Shown: positions 1 through 8,972, counted from the first letter of the stretch. The stretch: 64,000 bases of DNA from Pseudorhodoplanes sinuspersici (GCF_002119765.1 NZ_CP021112.1:1048501-1112500); one strand, 5' to 3'. Numbers and translations are program-made. The notes: generated by a model not told the origin, from the letters alone.

Positions 1-258
1 GCGACCGGAGACAGCCGGCGCGCGAAGCTTCTGTGTCACCGTGCCATGGGCAACGACGTCGAGGCCTGTGATCTTGGAGAACGTCGTGAGCGCACTTTTC
101 AGAGGCTGATGGTCGAGTTGAAAATCAAACGTGCGACTTGCAGTGCGCAACGCCACCGACGTTACATCCTGAGCATGCGCAGCCGACGAAATTGCCAAGG
201 CCTGAATAGAAATTGTTGAAACTAGAACGCTAATCGCCCCGATCCGCAAACGTAACAT
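1..258 (-). CDS. TonB-dependent receptor, FecA-type, N-terminal fragment
   Basis: Only the first 86 codons lie in the window; the gene continues beyond base 1. Read on the minus strand from the ATG at 258, it encodes a signal peptide (hydrophobic stretch at about 7-27 ending SSAAHAQ) followed by the start of an STN domain (FDFQLDHQPLKSALTTFSK, with the later TGLDVV). The STN domain is the periplasmic signalling plug of receptors that work through a FecR/FecI pair. A purine-rich stretch (GGGGGA) precedes the start. It lies just downstream of fecR on the same strand, so a fecI-fecR-fecA order is likely. The substrate (ferric citrate, a siderophore or haem) cannot be told from this fragment. Confidence 0.82.
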   Translation of the reverse strand, partial: MLRLRIGAISVLVSTISIQALAISSAAHAQDVTSVALRTASRTFDFQLDHQPLKSALTTFSKITGLDVVAHGTVTQKLRAPAVSGR

Positions 259-345
259 GCATTCCCCCAACCAAAGCCACGGGCGCCGTGGCCCCCCTGT
301 CGGGTTCGACAATCGGGAAACTCATTTGTCCGGATCGGGGTGCAA

Positions 346-1296
346 TTATTTTGGCAGCAGAAACGTGAGAAGCGGTGTAATCGAAACGACACGCAACGGA
401 ACCACCAGCGTCAATTGATCGAGTATTTCATCCGAGCGCTGGATATCGACAATCAGCGTGATCCTTTGCGCAGCCAATGCGCTGGTCATAATAACGATTG
501 TCCCACGCCGCCACCGATTCAGAGAGCTTACGACGGCGCCAAGGGGCTCATTGGTGAAAATCAGCCGTCCCTCACGCCAGCCAAATTCAGTTTCCGGATC
601 GAATCTTTCTGGCCGACCAAGGGCCGTATCGCGGTAGTGCAGGCGAAACCCCGCGGAGATCCGCTCGACGTCTCCTCCTACAGCAACCCGTGTTGCGTGC
701 TCAGTCACCGCCACGGCGGCTTCGCCATCTCTGTAGGTCACGCCGAATGCGGTACCAAGAGCCGTGACCGTCCCACGGCCGACACCAACGACAAATGGCC
801 TTGCATCCTTGGCAACCTGAAAAAAGGCCTCCCCTTCCTCCAGTGTCAGACGGCGTTCGCTTTCCGTATAGTCGAGGGAAAGACGTGATTGGGCGGCAAT
901 ATCGATGCGCGTGCCATCGGGTAGAGTAACGCGCTTGCGCTCGCCGGTGCCGGTTCGGTAGTCGGCGAACGGATGATCGCTGAGATACCAGGCAGCAGCT
1001 CCGCCACCGGCGGTCAGGAATATGAGGGCCTTGCCAATATCGCGCCGGCTGACCGCCTTCTTGGTGGCTGCGCGGGCCTTTGCTTCCGGCAGATCGCCCG
1101 AACCCTGCCATAACCGCTGCACCTCCGCCCAAGCCAGCTCATGCCGATAATCTTGCTCGAGCCAGTCTTTGAACTCACGCTGCTCCTCAGGGGAGGGAGA
1201 CCGGTTCAGCGAGCGGACAAGATGCTGCGCTGCTTCTTCGAGAATCCGCGGGCCATCTGGATCACCGCTCGCATCCCAGCCTTTTGAACGTTCCAC
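346..1296 (-). CDS. fecR: FecR-family anti-sigma/signal transducer
   Basis: A 316-aa inner-membrane regulator. The N-terminal 80 residues match the DUF4880/FecR cytoplasmic segment (the region around EFKDWLEQDYRHELAWAEVQRLW). One membrane helix follows at about 90-105, then a periplasmic FecR domain around 115-210 with LPDGTRIDIAAQSRLSLDY and LEEGEAFFQVAKD. In this family the periplasmic part reads the receptor's STN domain and the cytoplasmic part controls the ECF sigma factor. It lies between fecI and the receptor gene on one strand. Length and domain order are normal, so the system looks intact up to the window edge. Confidence 0.9.
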   Translation of the reverse strand: MERSKGWDASGDPDGPRILEEAAQHLVRSLNRSPSPEEQREFKDWLEQDYRHELAWAEVQRLWQGSGDLPEAKARAATKKAVSRRDIGKALIFLTAGGGAAAWYLSDHPFADYRTGTGERKRVTLPDGTRIDIAAQSRLSLDYTESERRLTLEEGEAFFQVAKDARPFVVGVGRGTVTALGTAFGVTYRDGEAAVAVTEHATRVAVGGDVERISAGFRLHYRDTALGRPERFDPETEFGWREGRLIFTNEPLGAVVSSLNRWRRGTIVIMTSALAAQRITLIVDIQRSDEILDQLTLVVPLRVVSITPLLTFLLPK

Positions 1297-1379
1297 GGCA
1301 ATCCCCCGGACCCGGACTACACAACCGGCCAGTTTCTTCCTAGAGGTAAGACAAACTGGATTGCGCTTTGTCCGCTCGA

Positions 1380-1874
1380 TCAGCGAGAAAATTCGCCAAG
1401 ACGGATTTGGAGCCGGGTAACGATACGGACCAAGTGGTCGAATGCGCGCTGGCGAGGAACACCGAGTTTTACGCCGATCTGACTGAAACTGAGGCCGTCG
1501 ACCCGCGACAGCATGAATATCTCACGATGGAGCGGCGGAAATTCCGTTAAAGTCTTCGCAACAATAGCCAGTTCCTGCCGAGACAACAGCAGCCGTTCAG
1601 CACAGGGCGCATCATCTGCAATTGCATCCAGGCAAGCGGGGTCGTCAAACTTGACCAACCGCTCCCGGCGGTTGTGATTGATGGCCAGATTTCCGGCTGC
1701 TCGAAAGAGATATCCCCGACTGTCGAGAACAGGTGCCGCTGGCGTTGCAGTCAGAAGACGAAGAAACAACTCTTGAGTCAGATCTGCAGCGACTTCCGGC
1801 GAAGACACGCGCCGCCGCAAGAACCGGACAAGGTCCCGATGATGCCGCCTGAAAAGGTCCTGCAAATCCCACAT
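1380..1874 (-). CDS. fecI: ECF sigma factor, FecI-like
   Basis: A 164-aa sigma-70 family factor of minimal ECF form. Region 2 is seen at about 8-75 (RHHRDLVRFLRRRVSS and AADLTQELFLRLL), and region 4 at about 105-155 (FPPLHREIFMLSRVDGLSFSQIGVKLGV). It is the first gene of the fecI-fecR-receptor cassette, 83 bp upstream of fecR. Family knowledge says it should direct RNA polymerase to the receptor promoter when the receptor is loaded. Its own promoter region carries two palindromes, one covering a perfect TATAAT, which suggests iron-responsive repression. Confidence 0.88.
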   Translation of the reverse strand: MWDLQDLFRRHHRDLVRFLRRRVSSPEVAADLTQELFLRLLTATPAAPVLDSRGYLFRAAGNLAINHNRRERLVKFDDPACLDAIADDAPCAERLLLSRQELAIVAKTLTEFPPLHREIFMLSRVDGLSFSQIGVKLGVPRQRAFDHLVRIVTRLQIRLGEFSR

Positions 1875-1924
1875 AGCAACTCAAGCACGCTCAAAGGCAA
1901 TTCATCACCTTTAACGCACCGCAA

Positions 1925-1961
1925 ATATTGCTGCAATATCAATAGATTATAGCTTCTATAA
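1925..1961 (-). promoter_or_regulatory. fecI promoter with two palindromic operators
   Basis: Upstream of fecI the sequence becomes AT-rich and carries two perfect inverted repeats: ATATTGCTGCAATAT at 1925-1939 (7-1-7) and TTATAGCTTCTATAA at 1947-1961 (6-3-6). On the minus strand the second contains TATAAT, a consensus -10 box, about 75 bp before the fecI start. The TTATAG/CTATAA repeat loosely resembles Irr (ICE) boxes of Rhizobiales but is not an exact match. No convincing -35 was found. The operator role is inferred. Confidence 0.5.
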
Positions 1962-2012
1962 AGAACAGACCGGATCGTCTCTGCCGGCATTGAAGCGCAA
2001 GCCGTGCGAGTT

Positions 2013-2064
2013 AGAGCGTTTTCGAGCGAAGTCGATACCGGTTTTCGATCATGCTCCGACTCTA
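2013..2064. repeat. dispersed palindromic repeat, hybrid copy
   Basis: This intergenic element begins like the AGAGCGTTTTCGAGCGAAG family (also at 20594 and 57732) but ends like the CGGTTTTCG...CATGCTC family (also at 14037 and 53244). It looks like a chimera or a common ancestor of both. It lies downstream of ptsN and upstream of the fec cassette, with no coding content. Confidence 0.6.
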
Positions 2065-2086
2065 AGAAAGACCATCGACGACGACG

Positions 2087-2548
2087 TCACGCCGCTGCGG
2101 ACGGCGTCATCGTCAGCACCGCATAGAGCGCATCGGCATCGCGCGATTCACGCAGCTTGTTGGCGATGTCGGGATCACGCAACAGACGCGCGACGCGCGC
2201 AAGCGCTTTCAGATGATCCGCACCGGCGCCTTCCGGCGCCAGCAGCAGAAAGATCAGATCCACAGGCTGTCCATCGAGCGATTCGAAATCGATCGGACGG
2301 TCGAGACGCGCGAACAACCCGAACAGACGATCGAGCTGCGGCAGTTTGCCATGGGGGATCGCGATACCGTGCCCGATCCCGGTCGAACCAAGCTTTTCGC
2401 GCTGCAACAACGTTTCGAAAATCGTGCGCTCATTGAGACCCGAAAGCATCGCAGCGCGCGCCGCAATCTCCTGAATCGCCTGCTTCTTGCCGTTGACTTT
2501 GAGCGCCGGGATGACGGCGTTCATTGCCACAATATCGTTAAGCGCCAT
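2087..2548 (-). CDS. ptsN: PTS IIA-like nitrogen-regulatory protein PtsN
   Basis: A 153-aa EIIA(Ntr) protein, the terminal phosphate acceptor of the nitrogen phosphotransferase chain (PtsP-PtsO-PtsN), which regulates potassium transport, stress and metabolism by protein contact rather than sugar import. The phosphorylatable histidine is His66 in HGIAIPHGK, and the length is normal. It follows rpoN on the same strand after 149 bp. In many alphaproteobacteria hpf (ribosome hibernation factor) sits between rpoN and ptsN; no such gene fits here. Confidence 0.95.
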   Translation of the reverse strand: MALNDIVAMNAVIPALKVNGKKQAIQEIAARAAMLSGLNERTIFETLLQREKLGSTGIGHGIAIPHGKLPQLDRLFGLFARLDRPIDFESLDGQPVDLIFLLLAPEGAGADHLKALARVARLLRDPDIANKLRESRDADALYAVLTMTPSAAA

Positions 2549-2697
2549 TGGAAACAGGTCCGCCGGAATAATTAGCCAAGTTGGAGTGGAGAGCGGCGGA
2601 CCATAGGGACGGCTCCACGCCCCGTCAATGCCCCGAACTCCTGCGAGATATGCACGATATGCGCGAATCTTATTAGTTCCATTTTGTGACAGCCCCG

Positions 2698-4242
2698 TTA
2701 TCGCGCAAGCGCAGCGCTTTGTTTCTCGCGCCGGCGCTGCACCGATGATGCAATGCGCATGCCCTCGCGATATTTCGCCACAGTACGGCGCGCAATGTCG
2801 ATGCCGGACTCGCGCAGCTTTTCGACGATCGTATCGTCGGACAGGATGCCGTCGGCTGTTTCCGAATCGATCAGGCTCTTGATGCGATGCCGCACGGCTT
2901 CGGCGGAATGCGCTTCGCCGCCATCGGAGGCTGCGATCGACGACGTGAAGAAGTATTTCAGCTCGAAGATACCGCGTGTCGTCGCCATATATTTGTTGGC
3001 GGTGACGCGCGACACCGTCGATTCATGCATCGAGATCGCATCGGCGACAGTCTTGAGATTGAGCGGACGCAGATGCTGAACGCCATGTGCGAAAAACGCA
3101 TCCTGCTGTTTCACGATTTCCGCCGACACTTTCAGGATCGTGCGTGCACGTTGATCCAGTGCACGGATGAGCCATGTCGCGGACTGAAGTTTCTCGGCGA
3201 GATACGCCTTGTCCGTCGATGCCGTCGCGGTCTTCGAAACGCGCGCGTGATAGGTCTGGTTCAACAGGATCTTCGGCAGCGTATCGGAATTCAGTTCAAT
3301 ATTGAACGAGCCGTCCGGCGCCGCACGAACAAACACATCCGGAACGATCGGCTGCACGGGCGCGGAGCCAAAAGCCAGGCCCGGTTTCGGATTGAGCTGC
3401 TTGATCTCCGTGACCATATCGACAAGGTCTTCATCGCCGACGCTGCAGAGTTTGCGCAATGCCGCGAAATCGCGCTTCGCCAGAAGATCAAGCCGGCTCA
3501 GCAATGCTGCCATGGCGGGATCATAGCGATTGCGCTCCTTAAGCTGGATCGCAAGACATTCGGTGAGATTGCGGGCACAGACGCCGGCCGGATCGAAGCT
3601 CTGCAGAACCGTGAGAACGGATTCGACATCGGCAAGGCTGGTGCCGAGCTTGTCGGCAACGGATTGCAGATCGCCGATGAGGTAGCCGGACTCATCGACC
3701 ATATCGATCAGATGCTGTCCGATCATACGGCGCGCCGGATCGATGACGGCGAGCGAAAGCTGCCCGGCCAGGTGATCCGTCAGCGTCTGCTCGGTCGAGA
3801 CAAAGGCCTCGAGATTGTATTCGCCATCCTCGCGCCCGCCCGAACCAACGCTCGCCCATTCCGAATGGGCCGCCGTCACATCGTCGTTGCGGGCCGAGCC
3901 AGGACCTGTCCCGCCATCTTCCGGAAAGAGGTTGTCCAGCCGCGTTCCGAGTTCGTCCTCCATGGCGTTCCGGCTGGTCGTCAGATCGCCGTTCATCCAT
4001 TCGCCGGCGACCTCGCCATCGGGACCGCCGCCGGCGGTATCCTCGCCTGCAGCCTCAAGGGGCGCGGCGGGACCGTCATCGTCGTTCGCACGCTCAAGCA
4101 GAGGGTTTTTCTCAAGCTCCTCCTCGACATAAGCCATCAGGTCCAGATTGGAGAGCTGCAGCAGCTTGATGGCCTGCATCAGCTGCGGCGTCATAACGAG
4201 CGCCTGGCTTTGGCGGAATTCGAGGCGAGTGGTGAGTGCCAT
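2698..4242 (-). CDS. rpoN: RNA polymerase sigma-54 factor RpoN
   Basis: A 514-aa sigma-54. The N-terminal glutamine/leucine-rich activator region is seen at about 8-45 (RQSQALVMTPQLMQAIKLLQLS). An acidic linker at about 50-130 follows, then the core-binding domain, and the RpoN box ARRTVAKYRE near residue 490 that reads the -24 promoter element. It directs transcription that needs enhancer-binding ATPases (nitrogen, C4-dicarboxylate and similar genes). It sits between lptB and ptsN, the usual place in Rhizobiales, and looks complete. Confidence 0.97.
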   Translation of the reverse strand: MALTTRLEFRQSQALVMTPQLMQAIKLLQLSNLDLMAYVEEELEKNPLLERANDDDGPAAPLEAAGEDTAGGGPDGEVAGEWMNGDLTTSRNAMEDELGTRLDNLFPEDGGTGPGSARNDDVTAAHSEWASVGSGGREDGEYNLEAFVSTEQTLTDHLAGQLSLAVIDPARRMIGQHLIDMVDESGYLIGDLQSVADKLGTSLADVESVLTVLQSFDPAGVCARNLTECLAIQLKERNRYDPAMAALLSRLDLLAKRDFAALRKLCSVGDEDLVDMVTEIKQLNPKPGLAFGSAPVQPIVPDVFVRAAPDGSFNIELNSDTLPKILLNQTYHARVSKTATASTDKAYLAEKLQSATWLIRALDQRARTILKVSAEIVKQQDAFFAHGVQHLRPLNLKTVADAISMHESTVSRVTANKYMATTRGIFELKYFFTSSIAASDGGEAHSAEAVRHRIKSLIDSETADGILSDDTIVEKLRESGIDIARRTVAKYREGMRIASSVQRRREKQSAALAR

Positions 4243-4366
4243 GCCGCGCTTTTACCTCAGCGGCATGATTTATGCATGTAGAAAATGTAACGAGAGAGTA
4301 AATGCGTAGTGCCAAAACCGCGCAAGTTCTGTCTAGACATTAGGCAGATAGCACTGTTAGCGCGCT

Positions 4367-5536
4367 TTAGAGGCGGAATTCCTCGCCCAGATACAGCCGC
4401 CGGACGTCCGGGTTGTTCACAATATCCTCAGCCCGGCCCTCCATGAGAACCTCGCCGGAATAGATGATGTAGCCGCGGTCGGTCAAACCGAGCGTCTCGC
4501 GGACGTTGTGGTCGGTGATCAGCACGCCAATGCCGCGGCGGGTCAGATGCTTCACCAGCACCTGGATATCGCCGACGGCGATCGGATCGATACCGGCGAA
4601 GGGTTCGTCGAGCAGCATGTAGCTCGGACGGGTCGCCAGCGCGCGGGCGATTTCGACGCGCCGCCGCTCACCGCCGGACAGCGCGATCGACGGCGACTTA
4701 CGCAGCTTTCCGATGTTGAACTCGTCGAGCAGGTTTTCGAGGTCGCGGTCGCGCTGCTTGGGATCGGGCTCGATCACCTCAAGCACCGAACGGATATTGT
4801 CCTCGACATTCAGCCCGCGAAAGATCGAGGCTTCCTGCGGCAGATAGCCGATGCCGAGCCGTGCGCGCTGGTACATCGGCAAGGCGGTGACATCGTTGCC
4901 GTCGAGTTCGATCTTGCCGCGCTCAGCTTTGATCAGCCCGGTGATCATGTAGAAAATCGTGGTCTTGCCGGCACCGTTTGGGCCGAGCAGCCCCACTGCT
5001 TCACCACGCCGCACGAACAGGCTGGCCCCCCGCACGACCTTGCGTGCGCCGAAACTCTTTTCGAGGCTGTGGGCGGCCAGATAGCCCTGCAAAGCTGGCT
5101 GTTGCGCCGGCGCGGCCCGGCGCGGACGTGGCGGCGTAAAGCGCGGCTCCGCCGGCGGCCTTGGCGGCGCCTCATATTGAGCCTGTTGAGCCTGCGGCGC
5201 ATAGCCCGGGGGTGGCGGCGGCGCATGGCGGTTCATCGGCTGCCGCGGCGGCTCGGGCCGATACTCGTCCTGCGCAAATGTGTCGGGATGCAGCGGATGC
5301 TGGAAGGTCTGAAAACCACCTGTGTCACGGAGCAGGTATTCGTCCCGTAGCGGCTCGACCTGCAGCGCCTCGGCGGAAAGCTGAGGTTGCAGACCTGGTG
5401 TCTTCGGCGCAGCCGCAGCCTGCGGCCCCTTTTTCACCAAGCCGCCGATCTTCTCCAATTCCACACGCCACGAGCCCGAAGGCTTGCGCTTGCGCGGCTT
5501 GGCGCTGCGGCGAAAAAACGAGAAAATATCCAGCAC
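4367..5536 (-). CDS. lptB: LPS export ABC transporter ATPase LptB, extended N-terminus
   Basis: This is the cytoplasmic ATPase of the Lpt bridge that moves lipopolysaccharide to the outer membrane. The ABC domain spans about residues 151-389, with Walker [10 protein letters not shown] (185-193), signature LSGGE (286-290) and Walker B MLLDE (307-311). The protein is 389 aa against about 240 for E. coli LptB. The first 150 residues are an added, probably disordered tail: a basic start ([17 protein letters not shown]) and then a Pro/Gln/Arg-rich stretch. The extension keeps an open frame joined to the domain. lptA and lptC lie upstream on the same strand. Confidence 0.95.
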   Translation of the reverse strand: MLDIFSFFRRSAKPRKRKPSGSWRVELEKIGGLVKKGPQAAAAPKTPGLQPQLSAEALQVEPLRDEYLLRDTGGFQTFQHPLHPDTFAQDEYRPEPPRQPMNRHAPPPPPGYAPQAQQAQYEAPPRPPAEPRFTPPRPRRAAPAQQPALQGYLAAHSLEKSFGARKVVRGASLFVRRGEAVGLLGPNGAGKTTIFYMITGLIKAERGKIELDGNDVTALPMYQRARLGIGYLPQEASIFRGLNVEDNIRSVLEVIEPDPKQRDRDLENLLDEFNIGKLRKSPSIALSGGERRRVEIARALATRPSYMLLDEPFAGIDPIAVGDIQVLVKHLTRRGIGVLITDHNVRETLGLTDRGYIIYSGEVLMEGRAEDIVNNPDVRRLYLGEEFRL

Positions 5537-5620
5537 AAAAGCCCCTTCAGGCCGACCAGCCGCTCGCTACCGACATAATCTGACGGAATCGCGCTTGCAA
5601 CGGACCCCCGGCCCTGACCG

Positions 5621-6304
5621 TCAATTACTACCGGTACTGCCAGTGGGGCGAGATTTAGGCGCGCTGCCCTTGGAGTCCCTGCCCGGCAACTTCAGGCCAC
5701 CGCCTTTGTCATCTTTGCTGTTGGTCGAAAACACGCCCTGCACCGGACGCCCCTTGGCCGATTCGACCTTGGCGGCGCTGGTCGTCAGATCGACGACGAG
5801 CCGGTCGCCGCGCAGGACGTTGGTCCCTTGGGTGATGACCACGCCACCCTCCAGCGTCACGGTGTTGGTCTTCATCTCGAAGATGCCGATCGCGCCAGTC
5901 GCGGTCTGCTCTTTCTGGATCACGGTCACGCCACCGCGTGCCTCAAGCCGGCGGATCGATTGCCGGCCGCCGGGACCCGGCTCGGCCGCTTTCATGGTGC
6001 CTTTCGTGGCAACTTTGCCGCCCTTGGGATCGTCCTGATCGTAGAAAACCACGAGATCCTTGCATTTCATGATCACGTCGCCCTGCGTGACCACGACGTT
6101 GCCGCTGAAGACCGCGGTCTTGTCCTTGTCGCGCACTTCCAGCGAAGCGGCTTCGATCTTCACCGGCTGATCGCGGTTTTGCGAGAAGCCCTGCAGCGCG
6201 TTCGGCACGCCTGTGCTTTGTGTGTTTTGTGCAGGCGCCGTGCCTGCAAAGCACATGGCGGCCAACACGGCCGGCACCAGATGGAATCGAAATCGAAACA
6301 TCAT
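5621..6304 (-). CDS. lptA: LPS transport periplasmic protein LptA
   Basis: A 227-aa exported protein with a signal peptide (about 1-25, ending TAPAQ) and an OstA/LptA beta-jellyroll domain at about 45-195 (EAASLEVRDKDKTAVFSGNVVVTQGD, then TVTLEGGVVITQGTNVLRGDRLVVDL). LptA polymerises into the periplasmic bridge between LptC and LptD. The start overlaps the 3' end of lptC by 4 bp, so the two are translationally coupled. A low-complexity Ser/Gly/Lys tail ends the protein. Confidence 0.93.
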   Translation of the reverse strand: MMFRFRFHLVPAVLAAMCFAGTAPAQNTQSTGVPNALQGFSQNRDQPVKIEAASLEVRDKDKTAVFSGNVVVTQGDVIMKCKDLVVFYDQDDPKGGKVATKGTMKAAEPGPGGRQSIRRLEARGGVTVIQKEQTATGAIGIFEMKTNTVTLEGGVVITQGTNVLRGDRLVVDLTTSAAKVESAKGRPVQGVFSTNSKDDKGGGLKLPGRDSKGSAPKSRPTGSTGSN

Positions 6305-7023
6305 TGCGAAGTAGCCTGAGACGGAGCCGCCGTTTGCGTCGGCATACCGCGATTCACCGCTTCGGGCGTCAGCGTCATGACGACGTTGCCGTCGAATCGG
6401 ATCACCGCGCCGGTTTCGGTGACTTCTAGGCGATTGGCATCAAGCGTGCCTTGCGGCATTTTCAATTGCACCGGCTTTTCGGACAGGATGCGTCCCTTCT
6501 TGATCTCAACCTGCGCTTCGGTCAGCCGCCCGTGATAACCCGCCGTCGAGTTGATGATGATCTCCTGACCGAGCGTCAGCAAATCGCCCTTCGTGTCGTA
6601 GACGCCGTCGACCGCCGTCAGCGTCACCTTGCTTTTGTCTTCCATATCGATACGCGCACTGATCTCTTTCAACTCGACAATTTGCGGCGCCTTGGTGTCC
6701 TGCGATGCCGCTGCGGCCGTGACCTCATATTCGCGTTGGTCCTTGGTGTAGCCGGCCAGCCGCGGCGCTTCCATGGTGATCTTCGATCCGGAAATAACGA
6801 GCGTACCGAACTGCGTCGGCACCCGCAGCCAGCGCAACGGATTGAGATAATTCGCCGCCACCAATCCGAGCAGCGTCAGCACCAGCACCGCCGGCACCGC
6901 GCGGCGAAGAAAACGCACATACCGGCTATGCCGGCGGGCACCGGCAATCACCGTCTTTCGTTTTCCCACAATGGGTTGGCCCGGCTGACCCCAGTCCTCC
7001 GGTCCCGTAAGCATACGGTTCAT
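6301..7023 (-). CDS. lptC: LPS export periplasmic protein LptC
   Basis: This inner-membrane bitopic protein receives LPS from LptBFG and passes it to LptA. After a basic N-terminus there is one membrane helix (AVPAVLVLTLLGLVAANYL, about 45-63 from this start), then a LptC/OstA-like periplasmic fold (YEVTAAAASQDTKAPQIVELKEI, later LTLGQEIIINSTAGYHG). The ATG at 7023 (MNRMLTG) is chosen because the sequence upstream does not look like LptC; the next ATG three codons on is also possible. About 240 aa, normal for alphaproteobacteria. Confidence 0.88.
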   Translation of the reverse strand: MNRMLTGPEDWGQPGQPIVGKRKTVIAGARRHSRYVRFLRRAVPAVLVLTLLGLVAANYLNPLRWLRVPTQFGTLVISGSKITMEAPRLAGYTKDQREYEVTAAAASQDTKAPQIVELKEISARIDMEDKSKVTLTAVDGVYDTKGDLLTLGQEIIINSTAGYHGRLTEAQVEIKKGRILSEKPVQLKMPQGTLDANRLEVTETGAVIRFDGNVVMTLTPEAVNRGMPTQTAAPSQATSQ

Positions 7024-7125
7024 AGAAACGAAATGTCCCGCCCGGAATCGACAATCGTCCAGGCATCCTAGCGTCAAGTTGCCGGAAAATCGCTTGGGAA
7101 TATGGCCCTGACACGGCGGCGGAGG

Positions 7126-7740
7126 TCAGGAATGGGCGAAAATGTCCTGTTCGCCCCAGCCCAGGAGGTCAAGCCGGGCCCGGTCCGGAAGGAACCGGAA
7201 ACAGGCCTGCGCCAGATCGGCGCGGCCTTCTCGCGCCAGCATGACGTCGAGCTTGTCCTTCAGCGCGTGCAGATAGAGGACATCGGAGGCCGCATAGGCC
7301 ACCTGAGCCTCGCTCAGGGTCTCCGCACCCCAATCCGACGATTGCTGCTGTTTGGACATGTCGACGCCCAGCAATTCGCGCGTCAGATCCTTCAACCCGT
7401 GCCGGTCGGTATAGGTGCGGGTCAGCCGGGAGGCGATCTTGGTGCAATAAAGCGGCGCCGGCATGACCCCCAGCGTGTTGAACAAAACCGCGATGTCGAA
7501 GCGGGCGTAATGAAAGATCTTCAGGATCGCCGGATCGGCCAAGAGCCGTTTCAGATTGGGCGCGTCAGTGGTTCCAGCCGGAATTTGCACCACGTCGGCA
7601 GATCCATCGCCCGGCGACAACTGAACCACGCAAAGCCGGTCGCGATGCGGGTTGAGCCCCAGCGTTTCGGTGTCGATCCCGACAGCGCTTGTGTAGCGGG
7701 AGAGATCGGGCAGATCGCCGCGATGCAGACGGATTGTCAT
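7126..7740 (-). CDS. rnd: short ribonuclease D (DEDD 3'-5' exonuclease)
   Basis: A 204-aa protein made only of the DEDD exonuclease fold: Exo I GIDTETLGL (Asp23, Glu25), Exo II HYARFDIAVLF near residue 80, and Exo III YAASDVLYL near residue 150. It lacks the C-terminal HRDC domains of the roughly 370-aa E. coli RNase D. Such short forms are common in alphaproteobacteria, where a longer paralogue often exists elsewhere. The predicted role is 3' trimming of tRNA and other structured RNA; the tRNA-Leu gene lies directly upstream on the same strand. Confidence 0.88.
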   Translation of the reverse strand: MTIRLHRGDLPDLSRYTSAVGIDTETLGLNPHRDRLCVVQLSPGDGSADVVQIPAGTTDAPNLKRLLADPAILKIFHYARFDIAVLFNTLGVMPAPLYCTKIASRLTRTYTDRHGLKDLTRELLGVDMSKQQQSSDWGAETLSEAQVAYAASDVLYLHALKDKLDVMLAREGRADLAQACFRFLPDRARLDLLGWGEQDIFAHS

Positions 7741-7771
7741 TCAGATCTCGCGGCGGGAGAATCTTGTATTT

Positions 7772-7858
<87 letters not shown>

Positions 7859-7977
7859 AATGGGCGTGTCATAAGAGGCCGGGTCCGTGATTGTCAACGA
7901 CAGGACACCTGTACAGGTCAAAAACCTTGCGGTATCTCGCAGGAAGACGCGAGAGGCGCGACCCCAAGGCGGCAATC

Positions 7978-8952
7978 ATGGCTTTGCAGACCAATTCCGA
8001 CACCCTGATCACCATTTTCGGGGGCTCAGGCTTTCTTGGCCGCCATGTGGTGCGCGCCCTCGCCAAGCGGCGCTATCGCATTCGCGTCGCCGTGCGGCGG
8101 CCCGAACTCGCCGGCTTTCTGCAGCCGCTCGGCACCGTCGGGCAGATCACCGCCGTGCAGGCGAATCTCCGCTACCCGCGCTCGGTCGAGGCTGCGGTGC
8201 GGGACGCCGATATCGTCATCAACCTCGTCGGCATTCTGTTCGAGCGCGGCCGCCAGAATTTTGAAGCCGTGCAGCATTTCGGCGCTGAGCAAGTCGCTCT
8301 CGCGGCCACGGCGTCCGGCGCACGCGTGATCCACGTCTCGGCGATCGGCGCCGATGAAAAGTCATCGTCACTCTATGCTCAGTCGAAAGCCAAGGGTGAG
8401 CAAGCCGTCCGCGCAGCGTCACCCGACGCGATGATCGTGCGGCCGTCGATCGTGTTCGGCCCGGAGGACGAGTTCTTCAATCGCTTTGCATCGATGGCGC
8501 GCATGCTGCCGTTCCTGCCGCTGATCGGCGGCGGCGAGACGAAATTTCAGCCGGTCTTCGTCGGCGACATTGCGGAAGCGATCGCCACCGCGGTCGAAAA
8601 GCACGAGGGCTTTGGCACCACCTACGAGTTCGGCGGGCCGGAAGTGAAAACATTCCGTGAGCTCATGGAGTTTGTGCTGGCGACCACCGAGCGCAAGCGG
8701 CTTCTCCTCCCGGTGCCGTTTGGGCTTGCGAAGCTGAAGGCATCGTTCCTGCAATACCTGCCGAACCCGCTATTGACACCCGATCAGGTCGAGCTTCTGC
8801 GCCACGACAATGTCGTGTCGGCGCGCGCGATCCACGAGAACCGGACATTGTCCGCCTTCGGCATCGTGCCGGCAGCGTACGAAGCGATTGTGCCGAATTA
8901 TCTCTGGCGCTTCCGCAAGACTGGGCAATTCCGCACCGGCCGCTTCGCCTGA
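7978..8952 (+). CDS. NDUFA9-like NAD(P)-binding protein (complex I-associated family)
   Basis: A 324-aa atypical short-chain dehydrogenase with the glycine motif IFGGSGFLGRHVVRALA at the N-terminus, followed by INLVGIL and the SA.GAD...Y.QSKAKGE region where the tyrosine-lysine pair sits. It matches the complex I NDUFA9 subunit family of alphaproteobacteria, thought to stabilise NADH:ubiquinone oxidoreductase. The ATG at 7978 places the Rossmann motif close to the N-terminus as usual. It converges with uppP 20 bp downstream. Confidence 0.9.
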   Translation: MALQTNSDTLITIFGGSGFLGRHVVRALAKRRYRIRVAVRRPELAGFLQPLGTVGQITAVQANLRYPRSVEAAVRDADIVINLVGILFERGRQNFEAVQHFGAEQVALAATASGARVIHVSAIGADEKSSSLYAQSKAKGEQAVRAASPDAMIVRPSIVFGPEDEFFNRFASMARMLPFLPLIGGGETKFQPVFVGDIAEAIATAVEKHEGFGTTYEFGGPEVKTFRELMEFVLATTERKRLLLPVPFGLAKLKASFLQYLPNPLLTPDQVELLRHDNVVSARAIHENRTLSAFGIVPAAYEAIVPNYLWRFRKTGQFRTGRFA

Positions 8953-8972
8953 CGATACCCGGCGTCCGGCAA

